From positions 4,213,001 to 4,277,000 of the forward strand of contig NZ_CP067100.1 in assembly GCF_016616235.1 (NCBI RefSeq): a stretch of DNA of 64,000 nucleotides, read 5' to 3'. This stretch comes from Bradyrhizobium diazoefficiens. GTDB taxonomy: Bacteria; Pseudomonadota; Alphaproteobacteria; Rhizobiales; Xanthobacteraceae. Numbering within the stretch: the stretch's first letter is position 1; every line of letters starts with the position of its first letter. The notes beneath the pieces were generated by a model. The model was not told where the DNA came from, did no database searches, and saw only the letters and a list, made by a program, of their open reading frames with translations. Made by a program: the position numbers and the translations under genes. Positions 41,098-48,995 of this stretch are shown piece after piece.

Positions 41098-41137
41098 CTG
41101 AAGCTGCGCCTTCGCGCGTACTCACGCGCAGCTTCAG
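41098..41137. repeat. 12-bp perfect inverted repeat with 16-nt loop
   Basis: CTGAAGCTGCGC (41098-41109) and GCGCAGCTTCAG (41126-41137). No T run follows on either strand. It stands alone in the 238-bp gap 40998-41235; structural or regulatory role unknown. Confidence 0.85.
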
Positions 41138-41235
41138 CGAGCTTCTCGCTCAACGCCTTCCCGTGCCGGACTCGCTGTCGTACTTGCGTCCTTTGTCCGG
41201 TGACGTAGGGTGCGTCTCAAGGTCCCCGCGCCGTT

Positions 41236-41499
41236 CTACATGCCGTCTCCGACGTCCCTGGTCGCCAAGTGGCATCCGAGCGCCACCAGGGCCAGCGTGA
41301 CGTTCAATCCGAGCAGGATTCGCAGGGCCGATCCTGTTTCCGCGCTGACATATCGGACGTCATGCCGGTGCGCGTAACGTTCGGGATGTGCGGCATCGGG
41401 CTGCCCAGGTGAGATCGTCAAGAGCACGAGCCACGCGACCGTCCCGCATAGTCCTGCGATCCTCGCAATCTTTCCGAGCTTTTCAAGCCAGCGCTTCAT
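41236..41499 (-). CDS. small two-helix membrane protein (87 aa)
   Basis: From ATG 41499: MKRWLEKLGKIARIAGLCGT, helix AWLVLLTISP, a periplasmic loop with several His (HPERYAHRHDVRYV), helix ALRILLGLNVTLALVALGCH and a short tail. It is the third gene of a minus-strand cluster of three small membrane proteins (41236-41992), 23 bp after the preceding stop. Probably an inner-membrane complex or an unrelated set; no family known. Confidence 0.7.
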   Translation of the reverse strand: MKRWLEKLGKIARIAGLCGTVAWLVLLTISPGQPDAAHPERYAHRHDVRYVSAETGSALRILLGLNVTLALVALGCHLATRDVGDGM

Positions 41500-41522
41500 G
41501 TCGCCCTCACCAGCCGCGCGTC

Positions 41523-41792
41523 TCAAGTCTTTGGCGCAGTCAGGAGCTTGAGAACGCTGAGAATGGCGAAGGCACCGAGGCCGTAGCAGAGCGCATTCAA
41601 GAGCCAGGAAATAGCGATGCCTGCGAAGGCGGAGCCTCCGACCGCTCCCCAGAACAAAAGCCCTGCAGTGATGCCCGGCCACTCCAGCGAAAGAAACGCG
41701 TAGTCGGTGAAGGGCTCCATGACGAGGAGCGCCGCCGAGATGAGCGCTCCGATCGCCAACGCGATGATGAAGTTCGTCTTCATGGCGGGCAT
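41523..41792 (-). CDS. small membrane protein with three helices (89 aa)
   Basis: ATG 41792 overlaps the stop of the preceding gene by one base (TGATG), which argues for this start rather than ATG 41783. KTNFIIALAIGALISAALLV, WPGITAGLLFWGAVGGSAFA and AISWLLNALCYGLGAFAILS are hydrophobic helices. Middle gene of the small-membrane-protein cluster; function unknown. Confidence 0.72.
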   Translation of the reverse strand: MPAMKTNFIIALAIGALISAALLVMEPFTDYAFLSLEWPGITAGLLFWGAVGGSAFAGIAISWLLNALCYGLGAFAILSVLKLLTAPKT

Positions 41793-41992
41793 CACAATCC
41801 CAATAGCCCGGCCAAAACGGGAATGATGAAATAGGCGGCGATCCCGAGAAGTATTCCCACGACGAAGCGTGCAGTGCGGCCCTGAATCTTCGTATCGAGC
41901 CAAGCACAAACAGCCAGCACGGCCCGTCTCAGCAAGCCGCCGAGGAGGCTTCTGGCGAGATCAAACAGGAGTTCTGCAAAGAGTGCGGCCAT
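41792..41992 (-). CDS. small membrane protein (66 aa)
   Basis: From ATG 41992 (AAAGG just upstream); ATG 42040 would add 16 residues. MAALFAELLFDLARSLLGGL is amphipathic; VVGILLGIAAYFIIPVLAGL is a membrane helix at the C-terminus. It is translationally coupled to the next gene (TGATG). Function unknown. Confidence 0.65.
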   Translation of the reverse strand: MAALFAELLFDLARSLLGGLLRRAVLAVCAWLDTKIQGRTARFVVGILLGIAAYFIIPVLAGLLGL

Positions 41993-42181
41993 GGCCTTTG
42001 GTCGGCCCCATCTCGAGCGGGGTTCAACAGGGCGGGCCATCTCGCCGCCATTCCAGGCCTTGCGCCAAGCGCCAATTGACCAGGCATCTGCTCGCAAACG
42101 GAAGAAGCAAGCCTCTATCGACCACCGGCCCGGGAACACCCACGCATGTGTCCCGTTTCCCCTGACCGGAAAGGCACTCCC

Positions 42182-42415
42182 ATGCTTCGATCAGCCCTCG
42201 CGATCTCTCTCCTCCTGTGCGCGACCTCTGCCCTCGCCCAGACACAGCAGCAGCGGCAGCGAACCCGTCATGCGAACGGCCCCTCTTGCTGCGCCGTGGC
42301 GACGCAGCCCAGCAACAATCCGTTCAGCAATCCGATCGGGCAAGGCGTTCCTCCTGCCGCCTCGGCTCAGCCCTATTGGAACGGACAGGCGGCGCCGGCG
42401 CAACGACGGCGCTAG
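42182..42415 (+). CDS. small secreted Gln/Pro-rich protein (77 aa)
   Basis: ATG 42182 follows GGAAAGG. A signal peptide (MLRSALAISLLLCATSALAQ) is followed by a Gln/Arg-rich segment, a Cys-Cys pair (NGPSCCAVATQPSNNPFSNP) and a polar tail ending AQRRR. Periplasmic; no family recognised. Confidence 0.7.
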   Translation: MLRSALAISLLLCATSALAQTQQQRQRTRHANGPSCCAVATQPSNNPFSNPIGQGVPPAASAQPYWNGQAAPAQRRR

Positions 42416-42475
42416 GTGCCCAAGGAAGCTCCAACCGAAGCGCGCCCAAACTAAATCGGACAGCGCGGGCTGAAC

Positions 42476-42727
42476 GTGTTAACGACAGGGATGAAGATAT
42501 CCCTCGCGATCCTATTCATCGTCTGGTCGGCCGCCGCGGCGGCACAGACTGCAGCTCCCCAAACCCTGCAAAGCGACTTGTCCGTGCGCGACCAGATCAA
42601 GGCCGCGCGCGCCAAGGACAAGGCCGACGAGAAGGCCGATCACACCTCGCGCGCCTGGGACCGCGACAGCGACGGAAAGCGCCCGTGGGAGACCTCGGTT
42701 GCGCCGGAGCGAAAGCCGAAGTCCTGA
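42476..42727 (+). CDS. small exported charged protein (83 aa)
   Basis: GTG 42476 or ATG 42491 start. A signal peptide (MKISLAILFIVWSAAAAAQ) is followed by a highly charged mature part: DLSVRDQIKAARAKDKADEK, ADHTSRAWDRDSDGKRPWET. Periplasmic, probably unstructured. It follows the 77-residue secreted gene by 60 bp and could be cotranscribed with it. Unknown role. Confidence 0.65.
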   Translation: MLTTGMKISLAILFIVWSAAAAAQTAAPQTLQSDLSVRDQIKAARAKDKADEKADHTSRAWDRDSDGKRPWETSVAPERKPKS

Positions 42728-42833
42728 GGGCGGCCGGCGCATCCCATCGATGAATGCTGGCCCCGCATTTTCAGTTTTTGTCCGAAATCTCGGCTGTCAA
42801 TCGGCACTCCGGTCGCGCGTTTCCGGATCAGCG

Positions 42834-44237
42834 CTAGCCGTCCAGCAGCGCCATCAGCCGCTCGCGGTCCATGCCCGGCTCGGGCCGCAATTCGCGCCCT
42901 TCGAATTCGCGCAGCTTTGCAGCGATCCCTGGTCTCGCCATGACGTCCTGCAGCAGTGACACGCCGGTCCCGATCTCGACCGCTGCGCGGTAGACATCGG
43001 CATCCTCCCCCGCTGCGGCAAGGAAGCGGGCGAGACCCGGATTTGGCGTCGGCATTGGCTCGCCGTTCGCCAGGGCATCCATTTCGGCGATACGGGCGCG
43101 ATCGGCGGCCAGCTGATTTCGATAGAATGGCGTGACCTGCCGTTCGGTTTCGGCATCATATTCGGCGGCCAGGGCCGCGGGATCGCCGAGCGCGTTGCGC
43201 ACGACCTTGCGGAGCACCTGCGCGTGCAGGAGACCGACGCTCAACCCGCGTCCGGCCGATGGATTGGTGCAGGCCCAGGCGTCGCCGACCGCAACGAAGC
43301 CCGTGATGACCGGCTGGCCGTCCACGGCAAATCGTCGATAGCGATCGAGCACGCCGGCCATCGGCATCACATCGGTGATGGGCTGGCCGTCGAGCCAGTG
43401 TGCCTGCAACGGGCACGCGCCGACGACCCGATCGAATGTGGCCGGATCGCGCAAGGCCTTCAGCGCCTTGTTGCTCGCCGCGGTATACAGCGTGACCGAC
43501 CACGTCTCGCCGTCGCCGTCGAGCGTCAGGATGGAGAACAGGCCCATTGGCGTCAGCGCACGGCCGATCCTGCGTGGCCGCCGTGATCCCGAAAAGAACC
43601 GCGTGTGGTAAAGGAAGTTGCAGTCCTGGGACTCCTCGTGCGGACTGCGGCCGCCGGCCTCGGCGATCCATTTGCATGCCGGGCTTTTGCGGCCCATCGC
43701 GTCGATCACCAGGTCGGCGCGCATGACCTCTCCGGAGGAGGTTCGGACGCCTGCAACGTGCGGCACATTGGCGATCGCAGACGGGCCGGTGACGAGTTCG
43801 CGGGCCCTGACGCCGCGTACAATCCTGACGCTTGGCTCCGAAGCCGCCATCGCCGCCACAGCGGCTTCGATTGTCGGCCGACGACCGGTGACAAACCGCA
43901 TCGCCGCATCGCCGGGCCGAGGCGCCCGATCCCGGATCTTTGGTGGAAGCGATGGCTCGTCGAAGAAATCGACCCAGACACAGCCCGCGCGAACCAGCAG
44001 TTCCGTCATCCCGGGCAAGTCGCTATCGCAAATCATCCGGAAGCGAGACGAAAGGTTGTGAGGCTGACGAAACTGGGCCACGCCCGGTCGATCCCAGGCG
44101 TCCCAGGCGCCACCAGCGCGTGCCGGCGCTTCGGCCGCGTCCGCCTCGAGCACCGTGACGTCATGCCCGTCCCGCGCCAGCATCGTCGCCGCGGAAAGGC
44201 CGATGATGCCGCCGCCACAGATCAGGATTTTGGGCAT
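42834..44237 (-). CDS. FAD-dependent oxidoreductase/monooxygenase
   Basis: 467 residues. The N-terminal Rossmann motif [20 protein letters not shown] binds FAD; the second FAD motif is in [20 protein letters not shown] (G-D-A/S, PHBH fold) followed by [12 protein letters not shown]. The middle domain has [20 protein letters not shown], the DG-type motif. The C-terminal ~120 residues are helical. It resembles group A flavin monooxygenases and halogenase/geranylgeranyl-reductase relatives; I see no W-x-W-x-I-P halogenase motif. Cytosolic; substrate unknown. An ATGTGAA-GCGG-TTCACAT palindrome lies 109 bp upstream of the start. Confidence 0.8.
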   Translation of the reverse strand: MPKILICGGGIIGLSAATMLARDGHDVTVLEADAAEAPARAGGAWDAWDRPGVAQFRQPHNLSSRFRMICDSDLPGMTELLVRAGCVWVDFFDEPSLPPKIRDRAPRPGDAAMRFVTGRRPTIEAAVAAMAASEPSVRIVRGVRARELVTGPSAIANVPHVAGVRTSSGEVMRADLVIDAMGRKSPACKWIAEAGGRSPHEESQDCNFLYHTRFFSGSRRPRRIGRALTPMGLFSILTLDGDGETWSVTLYTAASNKALKALRDPATFDRVVGACPLQAHWLDGQPITDVMPMAGVLDRYRRFAVDGQPVITGFVAVGDAWACTNPSAGRGLSVGLLHAQVLRKVVRNALGDPAALAAEYDAETERQVTPFYRNQLAADRARIAEMDALANGEPMPTPNPGLARFLAAAGEDADVYRAAVEIGTGVSLLQDVMARPGIAAKLREFEGRELRPEPGMDRERLMALLDG

Positions 44238-44562
44238 GTCGCGCTCCGGTGGCAGACCTTCCCGCTGGTTTCGCGGCCAGCGTCGCCCAATGCCGCGGGC
44301 GCGGCAATGCCAGGCACGAGCACTACAGCAGAATGGTATTTCCGGATGTGAAGCGGTTCACATGCTGCTTCGCTTTTCGACACCCACGATCGTCAGCGGC
44401 TTCAAGAGCTGGCGACGTGACGTCGCGGTGACAGTGCACCAAGCTCAGTCGCCGTCACCGCCCTGCTCGCCATGACCTCCGTGACAGCGCTCCCGGCCAA
44501 GAGATGGCCGTCCGGGCCGCAAAGCGGGTTCTCTTTTCAAGCCAACCGCTGCATAGTACGGC
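44238..44562. other. intergenic region with a near-perfect palindromic operator candidate
   Basis: 325 bp between the divergent FAD gene and the 61-residue gene. ATGTGAA (44346-44352), GCGG, TTCACAT (44357-44363) is a 7-bp-arm palindrome. The rest shows no gene. Confidence 0.5.
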
Positions 44563-44748
44563 ATGGCCAAAACAAAAGTGACGTTCAGAACCGTACGTGT
44601 CGCCGAGGGCGACTGGAAAATACTCGCCGACTATCCGGACCACGAACAGCGTGAAATTACCGGATTTGCCAGCAAGGCAGATGCCGACGACTGGATGAAC
44701 GGTGACCGCAAGATCGCGTGGCTCCGCTCTCAAGGCTATGCCAAATGA
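44563..44748 (+). CDS. small conserved hypothetical protein (61 aa)
   Basis: MAKTKVTFRTVRVAEGDWKI, then ADYPDHEQREITGFASKADA, then DDWMNGDRKIAWLRSQGYAK. A beta-beta-alpha pattern with conserved-looking Trp residues; it resembles small SPOR/DUF-type proteins of rhizobia in which a residue-rich strand precedes an A-DDW helix. Cytosolic. No function is known. Confidence 0.75.
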   Translation: MAKTKVTFRTVRVAEGDWKILADYPDHEQREITGFASKADADDWMNGDRKIAWLRSQGYAK

Positions 44749-44992
44749 CTGGATAGGCCCGATCGACGCGCGCGGCACACGGGCGGCCGTGAGAGCGCAC
44801 CTATTCGCTTGTCCGCCGCTGGTCATTCTCGAAACGCTTGTCACTGCAATTGCCGTGTCTCACGGGGTGCAGTCCAGCACTGTCACCGTAACTCAGAACG
44901 TCGCTCACGCGGCGCGAGCGCAGTCAGCTCTCCGCCCAAGCCGATCCAACCGAGGGCGCTTCGTACACTGAACGTTGAGATTTACGGACAGG

Positions 44993-45421
44993 TTAGCTGA
45001 GAGGTTCACCTCGAATCTGCTTTCCGAAGGCAAGGTCGTCGTTGAGGCACCATTGCTCCACAACACGTCCATCCTCGATTCGGAAGATTGACAGTTCATC
45101 GACCTGAACACGACGACCGCTGGCGGGCATGCCCGCGAACGCACCGAGATGAGTACCCGTCGAATGATATCGAACCGCCACCCTATCTTCATCTATGACA
45201 ATGTCGTCAATGTGCTCGCGCCAGTCCGGAAAGCTGGAACGGAGCCGCTGGATTGCCCGTCGAATACCGTCGTGTCCGTCCCGGGACGGGGCCGGCCCCC
45301 AGCCCTTCGGCATATGGGCGACGAAATTTTCTGAATACACCTCGTGGATCGACCGGGTATCGCCCGTGCTCCAGATGTCGTGCAAGCGCTCGATCAGCAC
45401 CCGCTTCTCCTGCCTTGTCAT
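44993..45421 (-). CDS. NTF2-like/SnoaL-type ester cyclase family protein
   Basis: 142 residues. RLHDIWSTGDTRSIHEVYSE, NFVAHMPKGWGPAPSRDGHD, RSSFPDWREHIDDIVIDEDR, YHSTGTHLGAFAGMPASGRR and FRIEDGRVVEQWCLNDDLAF follow the SnoaL-like polyketide-cyclase/ester-cyclase pattern. The cone-shaped NTF2 fold has His and Asp residues in the pocket. It may be enzymatic or a small-ligand binder; genomic context gives no substrate. Flanking DNA (44750-46250) looks lower in GC than the rest of the window. Confidence 0.82.
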   Translation of the reverse strand: MTRQEKRVLIERLHDIWSTGDTRSIHEVYSENFVAHMPKGWGPAPSRDGHDGIRRAIQRLRSSFPDWREHIDDIVIDEDRVAVRYHSTGTHLGAFAGMPASGRRVQVDELSIFRIEDGRVVEQWCLNDDLAFGKQIRGEPLS

Positions 45422-45610
45422 TGTCAGGCCCCTTTTTGGATGGTGCCGAGCCTACACAACCGCCGAGTATCCGACAAAACCGCAACTGTCGTCATCTGCG
45501 TCCGCTAACCTGTAACCTGCCATTTGGCGGGCTCGCGTCTTCACGCGCGAGACCTCACGCCAAGGGGCTTTCCGTGTGCGCACCTATGAGACGGGCGTCG
45601 CCGCGAACGG

Positions 45611-46084
45611 CTACTCTAAAGCGTCTTCAGAAATCTTCTTCGTCCTCGGCAGCCTGACGTTGAGACCGCCACCCTGCGTGCTCAAAATCTTCTCCCACTC
45701 CTTCGACATGCGGGGGACTAAATCCCTATACTGCTTTCCAAGATCGGCCAGCGCTTCAGCCGCTGGCACTCCACCGTGCTCGTAGATAAACTGAATTCGC
45801 ATGCCTTCGAGTTCGGCCCGCATGCGGTCTTGCCACCCCTGCGCTTTTACGCAGTGCAGGGTCTGTGTCAGGACAGATGCAATTGTCGTTGTGCCCCCCA
45901 TCACACCCGCCAAGACCGACTGCCCCATTGCTCCAGCGAACAGCGAGATGATCCCACAGACGGCGGAAGCGATAACGATTAACTGATAGAGCGCAGTGTC
46001 TTTGGTGTAAGCTCGATTATGCTTCTTGATGGCAGCTTCGATTTCCGCAAGAAACTGGGCAGGCAAATCGCCTTGGGCGTCCAT
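45611..46084 (-). CDS. two-TM SLATT/DUF4231-like protein
   Basis: 157 residues from ATG 46084 with SD GGAGG. The N-terminal helix FLAEIEAAIKKHNRAYTKDT is followed by two adjacent membrane helices (YQLIVIASAVCGIISLFAGA and SVLAGVMGGTTTIASVLTQT), then a cytosolic helix with the W-x2-R-x3-E pattern (GWQDRMRAELEGMRIQF) and a polar tail. This order is that of SLATT domains, pore-forming effectors proposed for SMODS/SLOG anti-phage systems. No cyclase, SLOG or other defence partner is next to it, so it is an orphan. The assignment is by topology and motif spacing only. Confidence 0.55.
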   Translation of the reverse strand: MDAQGDLPAQFLAEIEAAIKKHNRAYTKDTALYQLIVIASAVCGIISLFAGAMGQSVLAGVMGGTTTIASVLTQTLHCVKAQGWQDRMRAELEGMRIQFIYEHGGVPAAEALADLGKQYRDLVPRMSKEWEKILSTQGGGLNVRLPRTKKISEDALE

Positions 46085-46288
46085 GATTGCCTCCGAAAAT
46101 CAATCTCTCAGCCAAATACACTTTGAGTTGAAATCATTACCTGAGGTTCGGCAATTCCCATTTTCGGCCTATGGACATAATCCCTCACGCATGTTGCCCG
46201 CCCCCTGCCCCTCCCCGCACTTTCCTGCTATCTCTCCTACTGTCCCGGCCCAAACCAAAACCCTCCGACCACCCAGGGAGCAACAACC

Positions 46289-46741
46289 ATGCGATATCTC
46301 CACACCATGCTGCGCGTGCGCAATCTCGATGTCGCGCTGAAGTTTTACCAGGATGCGCTGGGCTTGAAGGAGGTGCGGCGGATCGAGAATGACAAGGGGC
46401 GTTTCACGCTCGTCTTCCTGTGCGCAGCGGACGATCTCGACGCGCTGAAGGATCAGCCCAAGACGCGCGGCGCGCCGCTGGTCGAGCTCACCTACAATTG
46501 GGACGAGGAGAAGTACGGCGAGGACCGCTTCTTCGGCCATCTCGCCTATGAGGTCGACGACATCTACGCCACCTGCGAGAAGCTGCAGAAGGCCGGCGTC
46601 ACCATCAACCGTCCACCGCGCGACGGCAACATGGCCTTCGTCCGCTCGCCCGATTTGCACTCGATCGAGCTGTTGCAGAAGGGCGAGCCGAAGCCGCCGC
46701 AGGAACCCTGGGCCTCGATGCCGAACACCGGCCATTGGTAG
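46289..46741 (+). CDS. gloA: lactoylglutathione lyase (glyoxalase I)
   Basis: 150 residues. MRYLHTMLRVRNLDVALKFY supplies metal ligand His5; VELTYNWDEEKYGEDRFFGH supplies the Glu and His ligands; HSIELLQKGEP the last Glu. Two VOC beta-alpha-beta modules. It converts the hemithioacetal of methylglyoxal and glutathione to S-lactoylglutathione. The segment YNWDEEKYGEDRFFGHLAYE is typical of the short nickel-type enzymes. A 26-residue membrane peptide gene follows. Confidence 0.93.
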   Translation: MRYLHTMLRVRNLDVALKFYQDALGLKEVRRIENDKGRFTLVFLCAADDLDALKDQPKTRGAPLVELTYNWDEEKYGEDRFFGHLAYEVDDIYATCEKLQKAGVTINRPPRDGNMAFVRSPDLHSIELLQKGEPKPPQEPWASMPNTGHW

Positions 46742-46814
46742 GCGCATCGCGGCTGGAACAAGCCCTCGCGCCCGGGATTGTCCCTCCGGCAAATGCGAAT
46801 CGGAGGAGAACGCG

Positions 46815-46895
46815 ATGGGACGAGGACTCTTGCTGTGGCTGCTGGGCGTGCCGATCCCGGTGATCATTCTGTTGTGGCTGTTCTTCGGCCACTGA
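46815..46895 (+). CDS. micro membrane protein (26 aa)
   Basis: ATG 46815 follows GGAGGAG at 6 nt. The whole product is one helix: MGRGLLLWLLGVPIPVIILL, then WLFFGH. The Gly-Val-Pro-Ile-Pro break and the terminal histidine look like a conserved micro-protein I recall from several proteobacteria (identity not checked). The strong ribosome site and the terminator 22 bp downstream support expression. Confidence 0.75.
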   Translation: MGRGLLLWLLGVPIPVIILLWLFFGH

Positions 46896-46917
46896 CGGCA
46901 GGCTGCAATCTGCAGCG

Positions 46918-46943
46918 AAAGCTCCGCCATGGCGGAGCTTTTT
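46918..46943 (+). terminator. intrinsic terminator
   Basis: AAAGCTCCGCC-AT-GGCGGAGCTTTTT: 11-bp stem with T run after the micro-protein gene. Confidence 0.93.
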
Positions 46944-47034
46944 GCATGAGAGGCGCGCCGCAATCGCGGCTCGCTGGCGCAGCGGAATCCCGCTATCACC
47001 CGCGCAAGACGAAAATGCCGCGGGAGGAGTTTTC

Positions 47035-47673
47035 ATGCCGGACCAAAAGCTGACGATCTGGGGCCGCGCCAATTCGGTCAACGTGCAGAAGGTGCTGTGG
47101 TGCCTGGCCGAGCTCGACCTGCCCTTTGAGCGTATCGACGCCGGCATGGCGTTCGGCAAGACGCGCGAGGCCGATTACCTCAAGATGAATCCCAATGCGC
47201 GGATCCCGACGCTGGTCGAGGGCGACTTCGTGCTGTGGGAGTCCAATTCGATCCTGCGCTATCTCTGTCTCGCGCATGGGCGCGGCACGCCGATCTATCC
47301 CGAGGCGCCGAAGAGCCGCACGAGCGTCGACCGCTGGCTCGACTGGACGCTGTCGACGGTGCAGCCGGTCGATCGCCCGGTGTTCTGGGGCATCGTGCGC
47401 ACGCCGCCCGCCGAGCGCGACATGATCCAGGTGCAGAAGGATGCCGATGCGGCCGCCGAGGTCTGGGCCATCGCCGATCGCCTGCTCTCATCGCGCCGCT
47501 TCATCGACGGCGACCAGTTCACCCTCGCCGACATCGCGATCGGCTGCTATGCACGGCGCTGGCTCGGCGTCGAGGGCATCGCCCGCCCGGCCCAGCCGCA
47601 CCTGACGCGCTGGCTCGCCGAGCTCGGCAAGCGAAGCGGATTTGCGCAATTTGTCGCACCACCGATGTCGTGA
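47035..47673 (+). CDS. glutathione S-transferase
   Basis: 212 residues from ATG 47035 (SD GGGAGGAG). The thioredoxin-like N-domain LTIWGRANSVNVQKVLWCLA has the Ser of the theta/beta-like active site (R-x-N-S). NPNARIPTLVEGDFVLWESN is the conserved cis-Pro and Glu-Ser glutathione-binding loop. The helical C-domain has FTLADIAIGCYARRWL (N-capping box). Cytosolic detoxifying enzyme or reductase; substrate not predictable. Located downstream of glyoxalase I, another glutathione enzyme. Confidence 0.9.
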   Translation: MPDQKLTIWGRANSVNVQKVLWCLAELDLPFERIDAGMAFGKTREADYLKMNPNARIPTLVEGDFVLWESNSILRYLCLAHGRGTPIYPEAPKSRTSVDRWLDWTLSTVQPVDRPVFWGIVRTPPAERDMIQVQKDADAAAEVWAIADRLLSSRRFIDGDQFTLADIAIGCYARRWLGVEGIARPAQPHLTRWLAELGKRSGFAQFVAPPMS

Positions 47674-47794
47674 CCCGCTGACGCGGCTTAAGGCACGCGG
47701 AGGCCGCGCGAAATCGCCATTCCCGCGCATGCCAACGGGCGTCACGCTCGCACTTGACGGCTACTGTGCATGGGGTTGTTTTCGCGGTTTTGTC

Positions 47795-47962
47795 TTAAGG
47801 CCAGCCGCGCTCGACCAGCAGCACGCAGATGATCAGCGCCAACGTCACCACCGCTATGGCAAGCTTCGCCGTCCAGTTCACGCCGCGGCCAACCCACCAC
47901 AGCAGTGCGCAATACATCACGAAGGGGACGATGATGTCGGGCCGCATCAGATCCGGCGGCAT
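47795..47962 (-). CDS. small two-helix membrane protein (55 aa)
   Basis: ATG 47962 to TAA 47795: MPPDLMRPDIIVPFVMYCAL, then LWWVGRGVNWTAKLAIAVVT, then LALIICVLLVERGWP. Two hydrophobic helices and a short polar turn. It begins 6 bp after the stop of the porin-like micro-protein gene, so the two are probably one operon. Unknown function. Confidence 0.65.
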   Translation of the reverse strand: MPPDLMRPDIIVPFVMYCALLWWVGRGVNWTAKLAIAVVTLALIICVLLVERGWP

Positions 47963-47968
47963 GCAGGC

Positions 47969-48214
47969 TTACCGCCTGACCGTGGTCTCGAGGCTGACCG
48001 AGCCGCCGATCTTCACGCAGGTGCCGGTCGCCTCGACCATGCGGAAGCCGCGGCCATAGGCGGCGCAGCCGCTCGCCTTCGCCGTCCCGCTCGTGCCCTT
48101 CAGGGGCAGCGTCCTGCCCGCCTGTGGCGCCGCATCGGGCGGCAGGCGCAGGCCCTCGGCCGCAGCCGCGGACGCGGCTAGGGAGGAGATGAGGATGAGG
48201 AACAGCGTTCGCAT
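47969..48214 (-). CDS. secreted protein with isolated porin N-terminal motif (81 aa)
   Basis: A signal peptide (MRTLFLILISSLAASAAAAE) is followed by about 60 residues that include C-x2-YGRGFRMVEATGTCVKIGGSVS. This is the pattern of the mature N-terminus of alphaproteobacterial trimeric porins (YGxGFxxIPGTDTCxKIGGxVR), but the barrel that should follow is missing: the protein ends LETTVRR. It could be a remnant of a porin gene or a small dedicated protein whose two cysteines form the same disulfide. The tRNA-Glu gene lies 24 bp upstream. Confidence 0.72.
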   Translation of the reverse strand: MRTLFLILISSLAASAAAAEGLRLPPDAAPQAGRTLPLKGTSGTAKASGCAAYGRGFRMVEATGTCVKIGGSVSLETTVRR

Positions 48215-48238
48215 GCGGTCGGTTCTAGCCCGGACCGG

Positions 48239-48313
48239 TGGCGCTCCCTAGCGGAATCGAACCGCTCTCTCCACCGTGAAAGGGTGGCGTCCTAACCGAT
48301 AGACGAAGGGAGC
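48239..48313 (-). tRNA. tRNA-Glu (anticodon TTC)
   Basis: 75 nt on the minus strand including encoded CCA. The acceptor stem GCTCCCT pairs perfectly with AGGGAGC. The anticodon stem CCACC/GGTGG holds loop CTTTCAC, giving UUC. The T arm is GCGGTTCGATTCCGC. Confidence 0.97.
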
Positions 48314-48540
48314 AAACGCAAAGCCCCGCCGCTTGAAGGCGGCACGGCCGTGGCCGCACGAGTCGTGCCCGGCGGCTTGCGGCGGGCGAACCTATAATGG
48401 CCTTTGGGCCCGCGGGCAAGCCGTTCGGAACGGACTCCCTGGCGCCGGTGGATAGCCCCGCCCCTGGCTTCACCCCGGGCCGGTTTGAACGGTTTCTTAG
48501 GGTTCCCTGAGCTAGCGCTGGAGCGGGAGATTTTGAGCCA

Positions 48541-48795
48541 ATGCCACTGCCCAAGAAGCGCGCAGCCCGCAAGCTGCTGTCGCAGCACGCCTGGATCACG
48601 CTCGCCGGCGGATTCGCCGCGCGGCATTGCCTGGTCCACGACATCTCGGATTCGGGTGCGAAGATCACACTGGACGAGGATGCGAGCCAGCTGCCGGGCG
48701 TGATCCGAATGGCGTTCGCACGCGACGCACGCACCGGACGGAGCTGCCAGGTGGTCTGGCGCCGCGGCAAATCCGCAGGCGTCAAGTTCCTCTGA
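48541..48795 (+). CDS. single PilZ-domain protein
   Basis: 84 residues. The small beta-barrel PilZ pattern is seen in HCLVHDISDSGAKITLDEDA (D-x-S-x-x-G) and QVVWRRGKSAGVKFL. The N-terminal basic box KKRAARK is only a degenerate form of R-x3-R, so c-di-GMP binding is uncertain. Cytosolic; possible regulator of polysaccharide or motility. Followed 200 bp later by a second PilZ protein. Confidence 0.82.
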   Translation: MPLPKKRAARKLLSQHAWITLAGGFAARHCLVHDISDSGAKITLDEDASQLPGVIRMAFARDARTGRSCQVVWRRGKSAGVKFL

Positions 48796-48995
48796 TCCGG
48801 GCGCGCCGGCTGATCATCGTTCCGGACTGCGAATTGCTGCATGAGCGATGATGTGGTCGTGAATTCCTCGCCGCCATGACCACTCGGCGCATTTACCGAA
48901 AATTTACCCCTGCTCGCGAGCGCCGGTATCATTTGCTTAGAATTTGATCGCTACCGTGAATCTACGGAAACAATCCCGAAACACGATTAGCGTTC

